Source: Hypericum androsaemum
Lineage: Eukaryota > Streptophyta > Magnoliopsida > Malpighiales > Hypericaceae
NCBI GenBank assembly: GCA_963995505.1
Contig: OZ023183.1
Coordinates: 12,644,671 to 12,708,670 of the forward strand
Direction of reading: 5' to 3'
Length of the DNA stretch: 64,000 nucleotides
The notes beneath the pieces are model-generated. The model was not told where the DNA came from. It did no database searches and worked only from the letters and a program-made list of their open reading frames with translations. Positions 1-12,393 of this stretch are shown one piece after another; position 1 is the stretch's first letter, and the number at the start of each line of letters is the position of its first letter. The translations under genes were made by a program, and so were the position numbers.

Positions 1-31
1 TTATTATCAATTTCTCGTGAACACCTTGCTA

Positions 32-345
32 GACATCAATCTTGAAATTATTGTATATTACACCAGCTTCTGGACTTTATACCATTTCCTCACTTGTTGG
101 ACATCAATCTTGAAATTATTGCACCTCACTTCTTCATCCTCGTGGATAATCTTGAGATAAACAGCATAATGTGTGAGTAAAAAATAAATTGATACTTGTG
201 TCAAATCTGCATTACACCAAATCTATGTTAAAATGTACTATGCCGAATCTGCATTGTGCCAAGTATGTGCCAAATCTGCACTGCGCCAAATTTGTATTGC
301 GCCAAATCTGTGTCAACTCTATACTGTGCCAAATCTGCACTGCAT
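32..345. repeat. short degenerate tandem repeats
   Basis: A 22-bp stretch at 32-53 recurs without change at 100-121, giving a 68-bp period. From about 198 to 345 the motif CCAAATCTGCA and near variants (CCAAATTTGTA, CCGAATCTGCA) recur roughly every 15-25 bp, often preceded by GTG or GCG. This looks like a decayed minisatellite. No reading frame of note crosses it. Confidence 0.6.
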
Positions 346-932
346 CTAGGCCTCGTAACAAGTACTAAATCCAAACACTACTCAATTTCTTTACATGATC
401 TACCTCTTAGTCCAACATGATACAACCATATCTGACCGATCAATTTCTACAAACCAAAATAGATCCAATTAAATCCTATGAAATAATAGAGTCTTCAAAA
501 AAACCTTATCACCATTATCAACTGAAAAACTATTGCACTCAAGCTCTAGGTCCAATAAGATTTGGGATAACTACTCAAATAATTCTCTACTTTGAACTAA
601 ATCTCAAGACCGATCTTCAACTATGAATCAATCTGACCTAATCAGGATCCTAATCTGACCTTCAGCTCGCCAAATTCTACTCAACTCGAACGAATAAAGT
701 CACCACGTTATCAAATCTGCCCAATCTTCTAGTTCAAAATAAGATCCAAGATTTTTGGCCAAAATTTCATGTATGGATACCTCGAAAGTGCTGAAAAAAC
801 CACAATTAGTCGAAGCAACCAAAAGATATCTACTATGCTAACTTTTGGTCAACTGAAACTAATGTTTTTTTCCAACCCAAAATACCAAGCAGAAAAGGGT
901 GGCAGCTACTGCTACCATGTGGCAGCAACAAA
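346..932. other. intergenic, nothing recognised
   Basis: AT-rich sequence. The short frames at 417-626 and 769-954 have no recognisable motif and no codon bias that would support a gene. Confidence 0.5.
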
Positions 933-1355
933 TTCTAAGGGTGACCAGTGGTAAAGTTGACATTGGGTGATGACAAAGGGCTTATCAACACGCGGTATAT
1001 CGACATACGAGAGTTTCTTTCTCCCTGACCTCGGACCCTCTCTTCTTCAGGCTCATCTATAATGGCGACAAGTAGGTCTCATCCCGGTTCTCTCCTTAGG
1101 AAAGGTAAAAAATGTGTGTTTCCCTCCTCGGGTTAGAGAAGCCTTTCTAAGGGCGACCAGCAGTAAAGCTGACATTGGGTGATGATAAAGGGCTTATCAA
1201 CACGCGATAGATCGACATGCGAGAATTTCTTTCTCCCTAACCTCGGATCCTCTCTTCTCTAGGCTCATCTATAGCGGCGACAAGTGGGTCTCCTCCCGGT
1301 TCTCTCCCTACGAAAGGCAGAAAGTGTGTGTCTCCCTCCTCAGGTTAGAGAAGCC
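933..1355. repeat. 212-bp direct tandem repeat, two copies
   Basis: The block at 933-1144 is repeated at 1145-1355 with scattered substitutions. Landmarks in each copy are TTCTAAGGG, then GACATTGGGTGATGA, AAAGGGCTTATCAACACGCG, CTCATCTATA, and GGTTAGAGAAGCCTTTCT at the end. No protein family is recognisable. It may be part of an old retrotransposon non-coding region, but I see no terminal repeats to show that. Confidence 0.8.
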
Positions 1356-4300
1356 TTTCTCCTCGAGGCGATGAAGAATGATACATGAGTTTAGACTCAA
1401 AACCTTCTATAGTGGCAGTTCAGGGCACTATCAGCGAGCTTTGCTCCTCACTCCTCGATGCGCAGGGGACGTGGTCCTTCACCGATAAACTACAGTCGGC
1501 TACTGGCATGATAGCTCTAAATGGTCGTACATCTTTCTCATTCAAGGACGTAAAAGACTAGTTCCAATTTACTAAATTTACCAAAATTCCATGCACCAAT
1601 TCTTGCTCTGAAATTATGAATCTGTCCCTCCTACTCAAACAATTACAAAATTGCCATTGTCTTTGCCTCTTAACCAATTTCTACCTAGACCGACACCAAA
1701 AGCTCTGAGACAAGTTATTATGATAGCAGAAGCACAAACACGTTGGTTCAATACGCCATTATCAATAATAACACAAAGATAGGAATAATGAAGGACACAC
1801 GATATACGTGATTCTGCCAACTGTCCTACATCTACGAGGTCGAGATGGACAGTCACTATGATATATGGAGTATAACGGATACATAGGCCTATTGCTAGGC
1901 TACGCCTTGAGCCTTTCTTTCTGTATGTACTACTGTACTCATTGCCCAATGCTAATAAACTTCTAACCCTACCCTCCTATTTAAAAGAAGTGATGCATGT
2001 CAATTCACATCATTATTTGATATATTATTTATATTATTGTCAGTCTGTTTCATCTTCATAATGTCGTGTTTTATTCCAGTTGAGACATAAGAGTGGATAT
2101 TTACACGTTTTGAATTGTAGGTTGTCAAATTCCAAGGATCGGCTTCGAGTACGGAGCCAAGGAGTTATGGGGCAAAAATAGTCAAAGGCCAGAGATAGAT
2201 GCATTGTTGTACGCATAGTTTAGGCCACGCAGGCCTAATTGTGTGATTTAGTTTTGCGGTGCATGCCTAATTTAGTGAGCATACGCTAACTTATGCGATG
2301 TAAGTTGTAACTCGAATGCTAATATTTTTTCTCATACATTGGTGCTCCGGATCCTCAAAGGGAGCATTTGCTGATCAAGGTTAAGTGTACGCCGAGCTGC
2401 CTATTTTTTGAAGAGCGCATACATGGATCCTATTACACGTACGCGTAGCATTCAGCCACGTTAGCAAAGTTATAGCCTGCCTCATTTCTGCCGCATGGTC
2501 CAAGAAGGATATAGAACTAGGGTTTGAATAGTTTGGGCTTTCTATATATACCTAGCTAGTTCTAGGTTTTAGACATCCATTATTCCACTTACATTTCTCT
2601 ACACTTTTTCATTCGATACTATGTTCGGAATTAACTTTTATTCCAGTATTCGTGAGACTTCCGTCATTAGTGACTTCTTTCCTACCATTTCTTTTTTGCT
2701 TTTCATATTCTATATCATGATTATGTTAAATATGATTGCCATGAGTAAGGAGTAGTTTTCTTTGAGTGGGGTGCTTGTACGACATGTTTGATGGGTTAGA
2801 TTATGGATTGAATATAGATGTGGTTATTGTTCAGAATACATAATGCCTACTGGTACTTTTATTGTTTTTAAGATTGAAGTAGACCTATCCTATGAACCTA
2901 AGGTCGTTGCTTAGAACTCTAATGGAGATTAGAAATAGGTTACTAGTTAAAGATTAATAATATGAAAGGCAGTATGATCTCTAGCACATTTACTATCCTA
3001 GTGGACGTAGAGAAGCCGAAAAGCCGAATAATACATATATCAGTCTGGACGGATGAAACTCTATGTAGATGATTCATATGGAAGAACTTAATAAATGATG
3101 AGTCGAAATCGTTGCCTCGCAATTTAGGTTTATCTAAATCTTTTCATTAGCCCATGGTCGTTGCCTCCCATCCATGTGTTATTTAGAAATCTATGAATAC
3201 TAATCCATAGGAAGTCCATAATTGAACTTGTCATCGTGTTAGGGTATCGTGCTCTCGTTTATTGTTATTGTATTTCCCTTGTTGTATTTTCCACGCTCTC
3301 ATTACTTTCCTTAATTCCATTCGTGTTCACTTGTTCCCACTGCTCTTATAATCATTATTTGCGAACCTCTTTTGCATCTATTCTCGTGCTAATTTCTCAG
3401 TTCGAACTTACTTACTACTATATTATTTGCATAGGATTGGTAAATAAAATACTAAATTTATCCCTATCACAAAGCTAGCCCTAATCTACTATATTTTCTC
3501 TTTCCTAATTAGAACTCATATACAATATGAATATAATTAAATAAGAATTTCAGAATTGTTCCGAAAGAATCAAACAAAAACAATAAGATGCAACTCTAAG
3601 CTTACTAACTACACATAAGGAATCGTCTGACAAAATAATAGGATATAAGACGTACAGAAACCGAATTTAACATCTCGACATTAAGTTATGCTCCTCATAA
3701 AGTGTAATAGGGAAATGACAACAGAAAGTTTGTGATATTTCTTTATAAGCATTGTTTTACTCCATTTTTTAACCCCAATCCTAAACTTCAATCCCAAGAT
3801 ACACCACCTCACTTACTAATTGATTTAGACGTCAATAAGAGAATACTTATTTTAGAGGGTATTTGATATTTTAATACGAGGTGTAAAATAATTTGACAAA
3901 AATTTAGGGTTTAAATATATGTCAGGTATAAAAAAATAACAGAATACTTATGATGTTATAATCGAGTTCGAACAACTAATAAGAAACTAGAAATCTTAAT
4001 GTACGTAGAATCAGTCCCAAGTGGTCTGGTCCGCATTTGAATGTTAATGTTACCCTAAGCCCATCTCCAATTTTTTCCGAGCAACAAACAATGAAATAAA
4101 CTTGCTATGCTATGATCATAAATTCGTAATATATACAAATAAATTCCAAAATTGTCAAGTGAATAACTGGATATGGCCCTATGTATTTAGTTAATTAAAT
4201 AGAGAAAGAGAAAAAAGTACCAAATTTTTATTCTAAATTAAAATAATTGTCGATCTAATTCGTCGTTAAAATTGTATCAGAAAAATTGGTGCAAGTGGTA

Positions 4301-5468
4301 CTAGATTTCTATTCATTTCAGAAAATCTTGATTTTAAGTCTAACAAATATAAAATACACAATTTAAAGAGTCATAATCTAAAATAGTATATCACAGTATT
4401 TCGACTATGAATATTAAAATTTATATCAAAAAAAGTGCTCGAGTATTAACATTATAACTTGTACCAAACAAATTTGCTATGATTATACGGCGTCCCCTTT
4501 CGGACCCATTTTTGATTGTTTCTTAAACAACCAGGATTAATTGAAAAGGCAAATGATGGACTTGGAAAACTTTATAGTGACCTCAATTAAACCACACACA
4601 GAGATCTCATGATAAGACAAACAAATCAGGACACTTTAAAAGGATTGGCCAAATTAGTCCCACGAAGATCCCATCCAAGTCCATCGGTCACTTGCCTCTA
4701 GAAGACTGACAAATAGCTTCCTAGATGCAAGCTTCAATTCAGGCTACTATTGGGAACGAATGAAGTCGCCAATTAGATTATATCAAAATCTAGACTAGGA
4801 CTATGTGCACTTAACTGGTTGTTTCATCCATCACAAGAGCTTATTATATTGTTGTTGAACGATTGTATGTCATGATTAATATATAAGTGATCCTTTGTTT
4901 CTAAAAAAATAGAAGACTAACAAAATCAGGATAAGGTCCACGACAATTTTAGCCACAAAAATAAATGATATATGTCCATTAATGTCTAAAAAGATGGCCA
5001 CAGACAATAGCAGCCAGCCAAGATGATCCGGATCTCTTGTCTAAATTTGGTCAATTCTGAATTAGTCCATGTGTGCATGCGTAATTTTTTGGTCTTACTC
5101 TTTGATATGTACCGGCATTGTCTATTTATATTTAGAAGTTAATTCTCCAAATTATATATTTTCCATTTGTGAATTTCAAATTCAAAACATTCTTAAATAA
5201 ATAAAATTTTCTACCATTTAGTAGTATCTCTCACTTTTGTGATAGTGGATAGGATACTACATAGTAATATAAGAAGAAAAAAAACTATCCTCGAAAAGCT
5301 GATAAAATACAGTTGGAAAATAAATTTGTACATCATGATATTGCCAAATTTCGAATCTTGAAAATTCTAGAATTTGACAATGTTTTGTACCATTAAACTA
5401 ATTTTTTTTTCCAAATAATTGATGCAACTTGTTTGATTAAACGTATCACAATTGGTTAGTTTTATTTT
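1356..5468. other. intergenic, repeat-like, no supported gene
   Basis: About 4 kb without a credible gene. Around 2515-2640 there is a TATA-like string (CTATATATACC) followed by a pyrimidine-rich stretch, an arrangement often seen in retrotransposon LTR promoters, but I found no paired LTR. At 2880-3180 phrases of the type GTCGTTGCCT recur. From 3480 to 5468 the sequence is AT-rich with many homopolymers. The 80-residue frame at 3236-3478 is hydrophobic by composition and matches nothing I know. Confidence 0.45.
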
Positions 5469-6366
5469 GCATAAATTACCATCAGGTCCTTCTGGTTTGC
5501 TGAAACGACTATTTTCATCCCTCCTATTTCGAAAGTGATACTTTAGTCCCCTAGTTTGCTGTTATTGTACTCTAAGGTCCCTGATGCCAGGATCGAAAAA
5601 ATTTTCCCGGCAAAGAGTGACCCGAAATGATCCATATGCCCCTCAGTAAAGATATTACACCAAAAATGACATAGCTCATTTTATAAAAGCCAATTCTAAA
5701 AAAAAGACCCATTTTTTCCCCAAAAATTACCCAATAATCTTGACCTAACCCCATTTCCCCTAAAATTGACGAAGTTGAAGCTTGGGTTTGAAGGAGTTTG
5801 AACAAGCTGGAGCTTTGTCTGTCGTTGTTGAAGATTGAAGCATGGGTAACGGGTAATTATAGAATCGATTTTTGAAGGAAGATTAGAGGCTAGGTTTTGT
5901 CCGAATTATGCTGGGTTGCTGAGTTCTTGGAGCTTGAAGCTTTGGTTTTGTTTGGACGAAGCTTGAAGCCATGTCTTCTTCGAAAGCTTCGTCCAAACAA
6001 AACCCAAGCTGAATGGGGAAGACGGAGAGGTCGACGAACATCGGTCTGTGGTTTAACGCGATGGAGAGGTGGTCGGAAGAAGGTTTATCACGACAGTGGT
6101 GGCCGAGGGTTTGGGATTCATTTTACTAGTGGAAAGGGGTCGTGGTGACTTTTTGATTTTCACCAAGGGAAAAAAGGGTAATATCTTTACTGAGGAGCAT
6201 ATGGGTCATTTTGGGTCACTCTTTGCCGAAGAAATTTTCTGATCCCGGTATCAAGGACCTTAGAGTACAATAACAGCAAACTAGGAGGACTAAAGTATCA
6301 CTTTCGAAATAGAAGGGATGAAAATAGTCGTTTCAGCAAACCACAAGGACCTGAGAATCATTTACC
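5469..6366. mobile_element. long terminal-inverted-repeat element (MULE/MITE-like)
   Basis: Two imperfect inverted arms of about 190 bp, 5469-5655 and 6177-6366, flank an interior of about 520 bp. Matching landmarks include TCAGGTCCTTCTGG at the left against its complement CCACAAGGACCTGA at the right, and the inner boundary AAAGATATTAC against GTAATATCTTT. The ends resemble those of the other long-arm elements in this window (about 12.4, 27.4, 56.7, 60.9 and 63.2 kb). There is no transposase frame, so it is non-autonomous. The flanks are T-rich and I could not define a clean target-site duplication. A second, smaller hairpin lies inside it at about 5938-6008. Confidence 0.8.
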
Positions 6367-8559
6367 TTTTTTTATGATTACAATTGGTTAGATTTGGACA
6401 ATGCTATTTGGCCCAATCACGAGAGTATATGGATCCATCACAACCACGTGGTCTTTCAAGATGCGGGAAAAACCTTATTTTTTCGAGTTTTCATTGAAAT
6501 GGAGTTCGTTTTAAAGTTTTTCCACTAGTGTCCAAATACAATATTAAATTTTTTTTCTTAACTTATTACCACAATACAAAACTTTTATCGTACTATTATA
6601 TACGGAACCTTTTTTTTAAAAAGAAAAAATGAAATCCGTCTGTAATTGATTTATTAGTCGTCTCGTTTCACCTCCTCCAACCAGGAACCACCGCTCTTCG
6701 TTTGACCTCCAACGTGAAAAGACCAACAAAAAAAAACCCACCAACCCTACACTGTATAACAATCTCCTCCGCCCCACGACCAAGCCTGTGGCGCCTCCGG
6801 TCCACCGGCTTCCCGGACCCAGATTCCACCCGAACCGGAATCTGGACCAATCTCAATTGCGACGTCCACAAGTGTAACGAGGTCGGTTGATTGGAGACGA
6901 AATCAATTTAATTCAAAGTTTACATTTTTTTTCCAGCTATTTTTTCTCCTCCTTTACTTGGATGGTGAATTAAGTAGGGGCCCACGAGGAAAGTGAATTC
7001 CGAAGTGGGGAGGATTGTTTTTATATGTTTTCCCAGTTAGTGGGAAAGCCTTCTTCTCCTTCCACGCTGTTGATTTCCCGCTCCCCTTCTAATAAATTTT
7101 TTTTTTATAAGTAAATTTTTTTTTGATGTATGTTAAAAGAAGAATTCGCAATCTTGTAGCCGTCCGTGTCGTTAAGATCCTGGTGCGTGTAAATTCATTT
7201 GGATAAAATCTGCACCAGAAAAAGAGCTATCGTTGTCGATAGCTCCACGAGTACAAAAAAAATTTCGACCCCTTGATACAATTTAAATCCCACCTTCATT
7301 CACTTTATCGCTTTTACAATTTCATTTGGAGCTGCAGTTAATGGGTTTTGTCGGGCTAATCTACTTGTCATTTGAGAATTGAAAAGTGGCTTCTGGGTTC
7401 CCCTTTTTAGTAACTCATGATGCAATCATTCCTCTGTCTCTTTTTTGTTTAAGTTTTTGGGAAGTATAAAAAGTTTTACGTGGTTCGAATCTGGATTAGT
7501 CGGCGTAGTGGTGTACGGATAATGGGTGGTCTAAACCACAACAAAGTATTTGGGAAGTTATTTAGTATGGCCATAAGGGAAAAGGTATCCCATGTTAAAC
7601 AAATGGTGTGTTTAAGCGCCTCTGTTTAGTTGGCTATTGGGTTATTACTTTGGCTGTAGTACATGAATTTTTTGGTTAATTCATTCTTGAACTGTTCTTA
7701 TGCAATAGGACCCAAATGGGAAGTTGCTGTTTCTTTGTAAGATGAGCACCATCTTGCTAAGTAGTTGGTAGTTTAGGACCATGGTTGTGTTGCTTTTTAG
7801 TGATATCAGTGTATGGCGTGATCATAGCCTCTTCTCCTCGAATTTGCATGGATAATCCGGCTTCTTGCTTCTATCAACTGTATTGGCTATGGTTGCAGGT
7901 AGTAGTTTGTTTCTCTAAGAGTGCAATTTGACGTATGGAAATAATTTTATTTGGTCAGGTCAATGTTTTAGTAATAAGGCAATGTAAATAGTAAAGCTAG
8001 AAACATGAAAAGCTTTCATGGCCTGTGCTCTTTCACTTGTTGCTGTACTGCTCCTCTTACTCTCTGGGCTGTATTATCTCTTCCGCTTCTTATTGGATTT
8101 GGTAGGTATTGGCGGTAATTGTCTTGTTGACTGCTCTTGGGGATGTACAACTAACAATTTAAGCTAGCAATTCGGAAATTTTCTGTAGAGTGTCCCAAAT
8201 CATATGAACATATTACGTTAACACCAACCTGCATCATTCTCATGTCATTCATGAGAATACATGTTGCATGTCTTTCACAGATTTGCTTAGATCCATGCTG
8301 CTCTCAAATCATTCTTATGTTTGGCATAGTTTATTCGTATATTTCTACGTAGCAACACTTGTACCTGCAATGTCGTACTCAACTGAACCAGGAAGTCGAT
8401 GCAAAAGTATCCTGCATCAGACTTATGTTGGTTGCTTCATATGTTTTGGCCTGCAAGAATTAAGAACCATCTTGTCCTCATTCGTTCTGTATAAAACTGT
8501 CATCTCTCTTTTTGTTGATGAACTTTGACTTGGTTCCTTCTACCATTTAATGTTGATCA
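6367..8559. other. upstream region of the fluoride exporter
   Basis: No coding region is supported. A GC-richer island at about 6670-6900 and a pyrimidine-rich stretch at 7040-7090 could belong to a 5' leader or upstream exon of the gene starting at 8560, but I cannot place a transcription start. Short frames around 6668-6890 exist on both strands of the same GC-rich island and are most likely composition artefacts. The region 7300-8550 is T-rich and intron-like. Confidence 0.4.
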
Positions 8560-10852
8560 ATGAGCAACAGAAGCTTGGAGCCAGGAGTTAGCACCATGGA
8601 ACATGGGGCTGTTGAATCTTGTTGCAGTGTAACTGGATACTCAGCCCCTGTTACTCCATCGCCAGAGCAAATTAATATATCGCCTCTTTCGACCGATCCA
8701 ATGGTTCGTGCAGATGAAGAAAAGCAAGTAAGCTTGCCTGACTTGTTCTGCCCTCCGGACTTGTTTCAGCATTCTTTTACTTTCTGGTTGTAGCATCTCA
8801 TTTGTGTTACCTGTTTGCAGGAAGAAGAGAGAGAGTTGGCATTGACGCCATTTTCGGACTATGTGTCAAGTCTGATTTATCTAGCTTTTTTTGGAATCCT
8901 TGGGGTGAGATACGTTTTTCCCTTTCTATGTTTTTTGTACAAATTTTTTGGCCAAAGTCCACTTTATTACCGGAAATTTTGCCTGTTTGCACGTTATTAT
9001 CTTGTGGTTGAAATTTGACTAACACGGCGATAGAGATTTTCACTAGTTGACACCCAATTGACATCTTGATTTTGACTATTTTTTTTGACAAGAATACTTC
9101 CAGGACTATAAAAAACATAATCAGAAAACCATCCATTCGGGTTCTATTTTTGTTTGAATAAAATGCTTAGCTAATCCCATGCATCTAACCAAATAAGTGG
9201 TAACTACTGTAAACTTTTTTTAAGTTGAATGTTTAAGAGAATCCAGAACCTGTAAGTCTCTTCTAAATGGACAGGAATGGAGAATAGGTTCATGCGTTAC
9301 ATTGAACATAGACACTTGCACAATGCACACTTATGCACACTGCCTATTGCTGAAAATTTTTGTTCAATAGCAACAAGTACCTCTCCTTCTTGTAGTGCAT
9401 CTTTAATTGCATTCTTAGCTCTAGCGTGTTGTAGTAACGTTAGGCATGTGAACCTTCGCAGGTCGTAACAAGGTACAAGCTGCAAAAGCTTTTCGGCCCT
9501 GATGTTGCTGGTGTGACAAGTGACCATACTCCCTTATACCTTGACCTTCCTTCTAATATGGTAACTCGCTCCGCACGAAATCGTCATCTTTTTGCACCAT
9601 GATGCATTAGGAAATAATTCGGCGTTGTGATTTCTGTTTAATTAATTGCAGCTGCATGGATTATATATAACGGAAAGGCTTCTGATGTGTTGGTTGTAAT
9701 AGAAGTGCTTGAGGCTTTGTTTTACTAGCGTGTCTGCTACATGTTTTCTATCCGAGGATATGGAAGAACAATGTCAGATTGATCATAAATATTTATCGAA
9801 GTTACTTCGTTTCAGGTCGGATCTTTTCTGATGGGATGGTTGGGCATCGTATTTAAAGATTACATAGCGCACAAATCCAACCATCTAGCAGTCGGGCTGA
9901 CAACGGGGTATTTAGGGAGTCTCACAACATTCAGTGGCTGGAATCAGAAAATGCTTGATCTCAGCGTTGGAGGCCACTGGGTGCTTTCGGCGGTTGGTTT
10001 CCTTCTAGGTATCAAACCGGTTTCTCTTTATAGATACTATACATGTAGAGGTTCAGATTTTAATTGCGACTTTACAGGCTTGTTCCTTGCCGCCTATTCT
10101 ATCAAGTTCGGGATTGGAACAGCTAAGATTTGCAAGTCCTTGATAAACAACCGAAGCAGAGACCGAGGTCATTCCCACTGGAGGGTGAACAACATCAAGC
10201 GGCACTTTTTGGTGATGACAGCTTTTGCGTTGGCGTTAATTTCCGCGTGGATCTCTTGCTTAATGCTTCTGATTAAGAAAGAATTTCACAAGCACAACAG
10301 CACATCGCAGTTATACTTGGCCTGCGTTGTTGCACCGGTTGGAGTGTGGATCAGGTGGCGCTTGGCGATTCGGTATAACGGACGTGGGTTTGGCAAGGCA
10401 GGGACTATGAAGTGGATGAAGTTGGGGACTCTACTAGCCAATGTCTCTGCAGCTTGCATTATGGCATTTCTTGCTGGTCTAAAAAAGGCTGTAAGATACC
10501 GATTAATATCAATCTTTATTCAATCATGGTTCACCGTTTGTCTGCTCATCTGAACTCTAATATTTGTCGTTTGACTTGTGTTTACATTCCCGTCTTTACG
10601 AACATCTCGAGCTAAGACTAAAAGCTGATGCAGGTACATACAGACAAGTGCAACACCATTGCATCCGGAATACAACTGGGATTTCTGGGTTGCTTGAGCA
10701 CGGTCTCCACGTTTATTTCCGAGTACAATGCAATGGAGGACGTCGAGCAATACCGGAGAGCGTACGTGTATGCGTGGACGACAATTCTGGTCTCCTTCGG
10801 CTTGGGTATGCTCTTCTATCACGTGCCACTCTGGGTGAAAGGCCACAGCTGA
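8560..10852 (+). CDS. FEX: fluoride exporter, two-domain CrcB/FEX family
   Basis: Predicted membrane exporter that removes F- from the cytosol. Coding exons: 8560-8727, 8821-8904, 9462-9560, 9816-10008, 10078-10490 and 10634-10852; all introns are GT-AG and the join gives 391 residues. Eukaryotic FEX proteins fuse two CrcB domains, and both are seen. Domain one has GVVTRY at 84-89, NMVGSF at 116-121 and GYLGSLTTFS at 148-157. Domain two has APVGVWIRWRL near 267-277, GTLLANVSA near 298-306 and GFLGCLSTVSTF at 335-346. The conserved Asn and Phe/Ser/Thr pore-type positions appear intact. Start: an in-frame TGA lies two codons before the ATG, so 8560 is the best start unless an upstream exon exists. 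The first ~60 residues are polar and poorly conserved. The fourth intron is only 69 nt, in frame and stop-free. Bacterial homologues are half-length dimers; yeast FEX is a similar fused size. Confidence 0.9.
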
Positions 10853-10990
10853 TTCGAACTTCATGAGTAAGATCCATTTCATCTGCTTGAATGCCAGTTG
10901 AAAGTGTTCTTCTACTTGGAAGATCTATTCCATCTCCCGGAGCATTGCCACGAGTTTCGTGTGTTTTCCGGTGGCCGTGTTCTTCTTCGT
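10853..10990 (+). other. FEX 3' flank
   Basis: Stop codon TGA at 10850-10852, followed by a T-rich, probably 3' untranslated stretch. No single convincing polyadenylation signal can be assigned. Confidence 0.4.
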
Positions 10991-10991
10991 C

Positions 10992-11279
10992 GGAAAATGA
11001 CTTCCCAATTTTTTTAACGGGAAGTTGTTTTCCATCCTAATTAAGGTGCTCATGTGTCATTGTTCATTGTTCATGGGGGCATAGGTTTACTTTTTTTTTT
11101 ATGGAGGTTGAATTGTAATTATTTTCTGGAAAATGACTTCCCATTTTTTTTTACAAGGGAAGTTTTTTTCCACTCTAAGTAAGCATTTCTTTTCGTTACG
11201 GACAAGAAGGGATGAGGTGGTTATCTTTAATTGATTATGTGGGCATGTGTTTCCTTTGGAGGGGGGCTGAATTGTAATT
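10992..11279. repeat. two diverged copies of a hairpin-bearing repeat
   Basis: Two direct copies, 10992-11120 and 11128-11279. Each begins GGAAAATGACTTCCCA, has T-rich sequence, then GGGAAGTT and TTTTCC, and ends TGAATTGTAATT. The start and the inner part of each unit are complementary (GGAAAA/ACTTCCC against GGGAAGT/TTTTCC), so each can fold. The GGAAAATGA...TTTTCC style is typical of plant hAT-type MITEs, so these may be two adjacent MITE remnants; this is inference. Confidence 0.6.
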
Positions 11280-11768
11280 CTCAATACCTCAAAATTTCCA
11301 AACTATTGGAGTAACAAATTGCTGATTTAGAGCAGCTTGGGTCTCATGACATGTTCATATTCGAGCAAAATGTTGATGTGGATGCGTCCTGGACCGATCA
11401 AGCAACTCCTGCAGGCTGTTGAATGGTAATGCGTGATCAACCCCTCCCCTACACAGGTGGTCCCATCTTTCCAACCGAGTGTTCACTTTCCCGCACTTTC
11501 CCGCACAATCGTGCCGGATTGTATTCAAAACCTTATTAAAAAGTTTAAAAACTCTATTGTCGCAAAATTTAATGAGAAAAAACGACAATAGAGAAAAAAG
11601 TTGTGTCAACAACACTACGATACAAACCAGACACTTGGTAAATTCTAATAGCAAAGATAGCTATTTACAAGTTACCTAGCCAAACCAAAGTGGGGCAATT
11701 ACAACAACAATTCGACAACAGCCCAAACTCACCTACATCTTCCCGTGGCACAGAGAAAATTTTTTTTA

Positions 11769-12258
11769 GGGCAAATATTCATAGATTTTTGATGTTTGAA
11801 AAAATTGATGATTTAGGACAAGCAAGTATTGGTTAATCCCTCATTGGTTTCAAAATAAAGTACTTAGTCCCTGATCTTTTTTCGGACTAAATTTTTGGCC
11901 AATTTTTTTGAAAATTCCATTTATACCCTTATGTCCCCCTCTTGCGCTCTCTCTCTTCACCGCTGAGGAGAACTTTCCCCTTTCTTTCTCTCCACGAGCC
12001 ACCCATACAAATCTTTCATGGAGGCGGTGCGGCGGAGGGCGGCTCTCCAAAATAGTTTATTCTTCCACGCGAGACCATCAAAGATCGAATCTAAAAACAC
12101 AACTTCCATATGACCCACTTAACAAATCCTTAGAATTTGGCATCCTCTGTGTGCTTGAGGACGATTTACAGCATTTTTGCAAAACTCGACTAACCAATAC
12201 TTGTTTGTCCCAAATCATCAATTTCTTCAAACATCAAGGACTTATGGATATTTTGCTC
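11769..12258. mobile_element. inverted-repeat MITE
   Basis: Terminal arms of roughly 65 bp are imperfect inverted copies. On the left are GATGTTTGAAAAAATTGATG and GCAAGTATTGGTTA; on the right are TAACCAATACTTGTTTGTCC and CATCAATTTCTTCAAACATC. The ends start GGGCAAATAT / GAGCAAAATAT, like the longer-arm elements in this window. The flanks are poly-T, so the target-site duplication cannot be read cleanly. No coding capacity. Confidence 0.75.
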
Positions 12259-12393
12259 TTTTTTATCAATAATTTTTTTGTATTAATCACCAAGATATGT
12301 ACATAATTACAATATCGCCAAGCAAATTAACCTGAATAATCACAAAAAAGACATAATTCAAACTAATTTGGTATCCGCGATTCAAAATACAAA

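Noticed and set aside
2515..2640. Possible LTR promoter of a retrotransposon
   Set aside because: A TATA-like string and pyrimidine stretch are present, but no paired LTR, primer-binding site or gag/pol could be found.
3236..3478. 80-codon Ser/Leu/Tyr-rich frame as a membrane peptide gene
   Set aside because: No conserved motif and no supporting signals; composition explains the hydrophobicity.
10520..10882. 120-codon minus-strand frame
   Set aside because: Antisense to the last FEX exon and intron, without motif.
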